A stretch of 64,000 bases of DNA from Paramecium tetraurelia. Its lineage: Eukaryota; Ciliophora; Oligohymenophorea; Peniculida; Parameciidae. The notes below the pieces were generated by a model that made no database searches, had not been told where the DNA came from, and worked only from the letters and a program-made list of their open reading frames with translations. Position 1 is the first letter of the stretch. The number at the start of each line of letters is the position of its first letter. The DNA is taken from assembly GCF_000165425.1 (NCBI RefSeq), contig NW_001799610.1:197146-261145 (forward strand). Direction: 5' to 3'. Position numbers and translations under genes: made by a program. This document shows, in pieces, positions 59,754-64,000 of the stretch.

Positions 59754-62173
59754 TCAATCTTTGAAAACAGTTTTTTATTGATCCTTTTATTTTGTTGTTA
59801 TTTATTCCAAGGGTTATTTATTATTTTATTGGGATTTCAAAGCGAATAAATCGATAGAAGGGGTCGCTTTTGGCTTTTTTGGTTTGTTTTATTTTTCTTA
59901 AGCATTATTGCTAAAATTCATTTTAGCTTTTGGAATTTACACAGTTTTTGTGTTATTTACTTGTTAGGTTGCAAGAGTCTGTAAAATTGTTCCATGATTC
60001 TAATCTTTTAATTGTTAAACATTAAAAAATTAAGGAATATATTAGGCTTTGTAGTTTTCGAAGAATAGTGGGTCAACTGAAGAGTATTTAATGTAGACTA
60101 TTCCATTTTGAACCTAAGTGTTATTTGCAATACACTTATTATTTAACAATTCCTCAGGATCCTCAACCTCATCTTATGATAGATGATTGTCATCTACTAG
60201 AAAACTATCCTTCTATTCACTCTCCTCACTTTGGTCTTCATCAGAGTCATTCATATCTGAAAGGTTTTCTGCTAAGATTTCCTCAACTTCATCTAAAGAG
60301 TCCTTGTCATAATCGATTTAATCATCTAAATATTCTTTATTTAAACATACCTAATAAGAAAGGAGCCCTTGGTCTTATAAATTGACTTAATTAAACAAAT
60401 TAATGTCCATTGAATTCTTTATCTGAATCTGCAATAAAAATATGTATTTTTCTAATTTTAACCTATTGCAAAGGTTTATTCTCTTATATTTCAATCTCAT
60501 CAGTATTATAATCATTTAAAGATACCGATATTTTTTCTTCTTTTAACTACATATTGCCCATTTTTTCGATCAAAGCTTCAAATTACTCCATTTTGTAAGG
60601 TGTTAATTATTTTGGTTAATATTCATCTTATTTTTGGACTAATTGTTATTTTTTCTCTGGAAAGAAATGTTTAAGATTTTTTGCTATTGTTTAAGGTTAT
60701 TATTATTATTACTATTGCGAAGATTAACGAATTTATTAAAGTTCAATTGAATCTTATTATTATTAAGAATCTCTTTCTACTCCTTATTAATTGTTATCTT
60801 TTGGAGCAGTGAGAGTTTCAAATTAAGTTGATATTTCTGGTTTTATAGCTTAATTTGTAATATCTGGCATTTCTGGTTTCTTGAATTTAAATTTGTCAAG
60901 TGTTCCTTTGATAACCTTCTCTTATTTTTATTATTCTTTCTCTTTCTTTTTATTTGATTTATTTTCACTCACTTTTTTTTCTGTTGCTTCATTTGATTCT
61001 GCTTAATAGTTTACTTATTAATTAATTTAGTCATTTTCATTACTTTAATTATTTTCAATTTATTCCAGATTTTATGGTTTTTACTTTTATTTTTATTGCG
61101 TTGCTGGAGTTTTCACCTTAATTTCTGTTTTCTACAAAAATTTAATAGGTGTATTTTTAAATTCTAAAATTTTTGAATCTTAAGAATTGTATTATTTTAT
61201 AATATCATCCTCATCCTCTTTTTTTTTAATAACATTTATTTTCTCTTTAAGTTTCCTTAGTTGATCTACCTTGTTATTTAAAGTAGCCAAATACTCTCTT
61301 ATTAATCTTACATTTTTTAACTCATTTAAATCGCATACTTTTTTTAAGTCATCAATTTGTTTCGTTTTCAATACTACTAATGTGACATTCAATTTGGATT
61401 CTTCAATATAATTAGGCAGATTATTGCCGATTAGAGTTTGCAAGGCTTAAAAATCAAATTGTGAGGCATGCTGGATTTATTCATTTAATTCAGCTTTAAT
61501 TTCTAAGAAAGATTTAATCTATTCATCCCATTTTTCTGAAGTCCAATTTATAATAATGTTCTTTTATTAAATTAATTCTTCAATTTTATTTTTAATCTAT
61601 AGATTAATCTCATTTCTATTTTTGCAACACATAGCCTCTCCAATAAGTCTCACAAGCATTTTCAGATAATATTCCTTACCTGCTTCATCCTTTTAATCAT
61701 AATCCTTTAATTGATCAAAAATCTTTTATTCATCCAAAACCAAGCTTGGATACCCTAATGAATTTAAGCTAATCTAAAACTACTCCCATTTTGCTATTTT
61801 TGTACAGATATCCTCCATTTCTTAGCTTATTTTGTATTTTTTAGGTTTTTTTTTTTCGACAATTTTTTAAGGAGATGGATCTCGATAAACGTATGCTTAT
61901 TAAGGTGGTTTTCTCTGTCTCTTTTGAGTAAGAATTATTGCTGGTTATGTTTGAATGTTATTTTGTTTTCTTTTTCCTAGAATAGATATTTGTAATTCTT
62001 ACTCTAATTTTATTAATTGGAATTATTATCCTCAATATCCATAGCTTCAGTTTGGTTCTAATTGGCTTCATCATTTGTTTATTTATCTATCTTTACAGGA
62101 GTATCCTTTTAATTTTGATCTACATTCAATTCAAGATTTTACCTTCTGAGCAGGGAGGAACTTCGGTTTGCAT
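59754..62173 (-). CDS. CHAF1A: Chromatin assembly factor 1 large subunit (CAF-1 p150)
   Basis: 781 aa, four exons (introns 62120-62142, 61977-62002, 60326-60350). N-terminal Gln/Asn-rich part; a helical region (MEDICTKIAKWEQFQISLNS, KIFDQLKDYDQKDEAGKEYY, coiled coil about residues 260-340); a Lys/Glu/Gln-rich stretch. Then the CAF-1 p150 core: VKIRKIHIFIADSDKEFNGH, QFIRPRAPFLL, DQIDYDKDSLDEVEEILAEN, an acidic run (LSDMNDSDEDQSEESEQ), and DSFLVDDNHLSQDEVEDPEE. These follow the animal order LQF..RPPYWGT, DYEVDSDEEW, FFVPHGYLSEDE. CAF-1 deposits H3-H4 on replicated DNA. Converges with the MPV17-type gene. Confidence 0.85.
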
Positions 62174-62742
62174 TTTTTAATTTTATTTCTGAAATTAGCG
62201 GGAAAAAAATGCAGTTTAACATTGTACTATTATAGGAATCCTATATCTTTCTAACCTAAGTTCTTTATTTTAAGAATAATTTTACAATCTCATTAGATGT
62301 TGTATACAATAATCACTGCTGTCATTTTAACCAAGATAACTCGTTACTCTAAAGCTTATCTTCTAGTGTTCATGCACAGATGTAGAGTTTTAGATGATCT
62401 CAATGGTTGTAGTAAAATTAAAAAATCCATTAATCTATTAGACAATTATTTTATATTCACACTTATTCTACTGATGGATCCATTGCTGAAGGAACCAATA
62501 ATATAATCAGGATTTTATAAATATGAATTAATGTATTTTAAAATTATAATTTGATAAAAAGTAGATCTCAAGGTTCTTTTTCATTTTATTTTGAAATAGA
62601 CATTTTAATTCAATAATAATAGGTTATACTGACTCACTATATTATTTATTAACGATTTCAGGTTAAGATTTAATATTTGACATATTACTAATTCATTAAA
62701 TATTAATCATTAGTTTCTATTTAATTCAATTTATTTAACTAA
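62174..62742. other. Upstream interval with unresolved open frames
   Basis: Lies between two genes on the minus strand. Around 62297-62540 several frames on both strands stay open for 60-80 codons, for example + LFYIHTYSTDGSIAEGTNNI and - ISFRVTSYLGQNDSSDYC, but none has a convincing start or family. May hold a relic or a small RNA; not resolved. Confidence 0.3.
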
Positions 62743-63887
<1,145 letters not shown>

Positions 63888-64000
63888 GACAGTTAATAAA
63901 ATTAATATATATTATACAAATATGTATATTATCACACTAAGTTATTATATTTCAATAAAAGTTATTCATATGTCTTTGAATAATCAAATATATGATTGAA

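Noticed and set aside
59584-59990. Membrane-protein-like + strand frame after the MPV17-type gene, with an in-frame TGA
   Set aside because: It lies antisense to the C terminus of the CAF-1 large subunit, which is continuous, spliced in frame and family-consistent.

Overview
The window looks like a macronuclear (somatic) chromosome segment of a ciliate, most likely Paramecium. Long open frames appear only when TAA and TAG are read as glutamine and TGA is the sole stop. Introns are tiny: those resolved here are 22 to 32 nt, start GTA or GTT, and usually end TAG or AAG. Genes sit tens of bases apart on both strands. The sequence is very AT-rich, with no operons, insertion elements, CRISPR arrays or recognisable viral remnants. 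Standard-code reading breaks almost every real gene, so gene ends below were derived by hand with the ciliate code. For most genes, exon length minus introns is an exact multiple of three.

Layout. 1-9.2 kb: PRPF19 (cut by the left edge), MCTS1, ribosomal protein L31, unknown genes and a large TPR protein. 9.3-15.2 kb: anaphase-promoting complex subunit CDC16/APC6, a 5S rRNA gene, a cyclic-nucleotide-binding protein. 15.2-24.2 kb: a coiled-coil and a membrane protein sharing an 11-bp divergent gap, dipeptidyl peptidase III, a secreted unknown, a Sec14/CRAL-TRIO protein, phosphohistidine phosphatase PHPT1. 24.2-30 kb: a C2-domain membrane protein, a three-repeat Myb factor with a huge glutamine tail, and a decayed region. 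30-41 kb: a coiled-coil protein, TRAPPC5, a mini zinc-ribbon protein, an ankyrin-tailed scaffold, a possible MED31-like protein, an AGC kinase. 41-49 kb: a C2H2 zinc finger, a Na+/H+ exchanger, a CFAP97-like protein, a PhoD-type phosphatase. 49-59.6 kb: ribosomal protein S2, two aspartyl-protease-fold proteins (one apparently inactive), EEF1AKMT4, an SLC25A39/40-type carrier, a centrin, an MPV17/PXMP2 protein. 59.7-64 kb: the large CAF-1 subunit and a PKA-type catalytic kinase.

The genes are ordinary eukaryotic housekeeping and signalling functions with no shared pathway, plus ciliate-typical ones (centrin, CFAP97, cyclic nucleotide and calcium signalling). I see no convincing new multi-gene system. 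The points most worth a second look are: several stretches that read like protein but carry in-frame TGA codons; five genes needing a one-base shift; a stop codon that exists only after splicing; an 11-bp bidirectional gap; a hexapeptide-repeat extension on PHPT1; and a protease homologue without its second catalytic aspartate.
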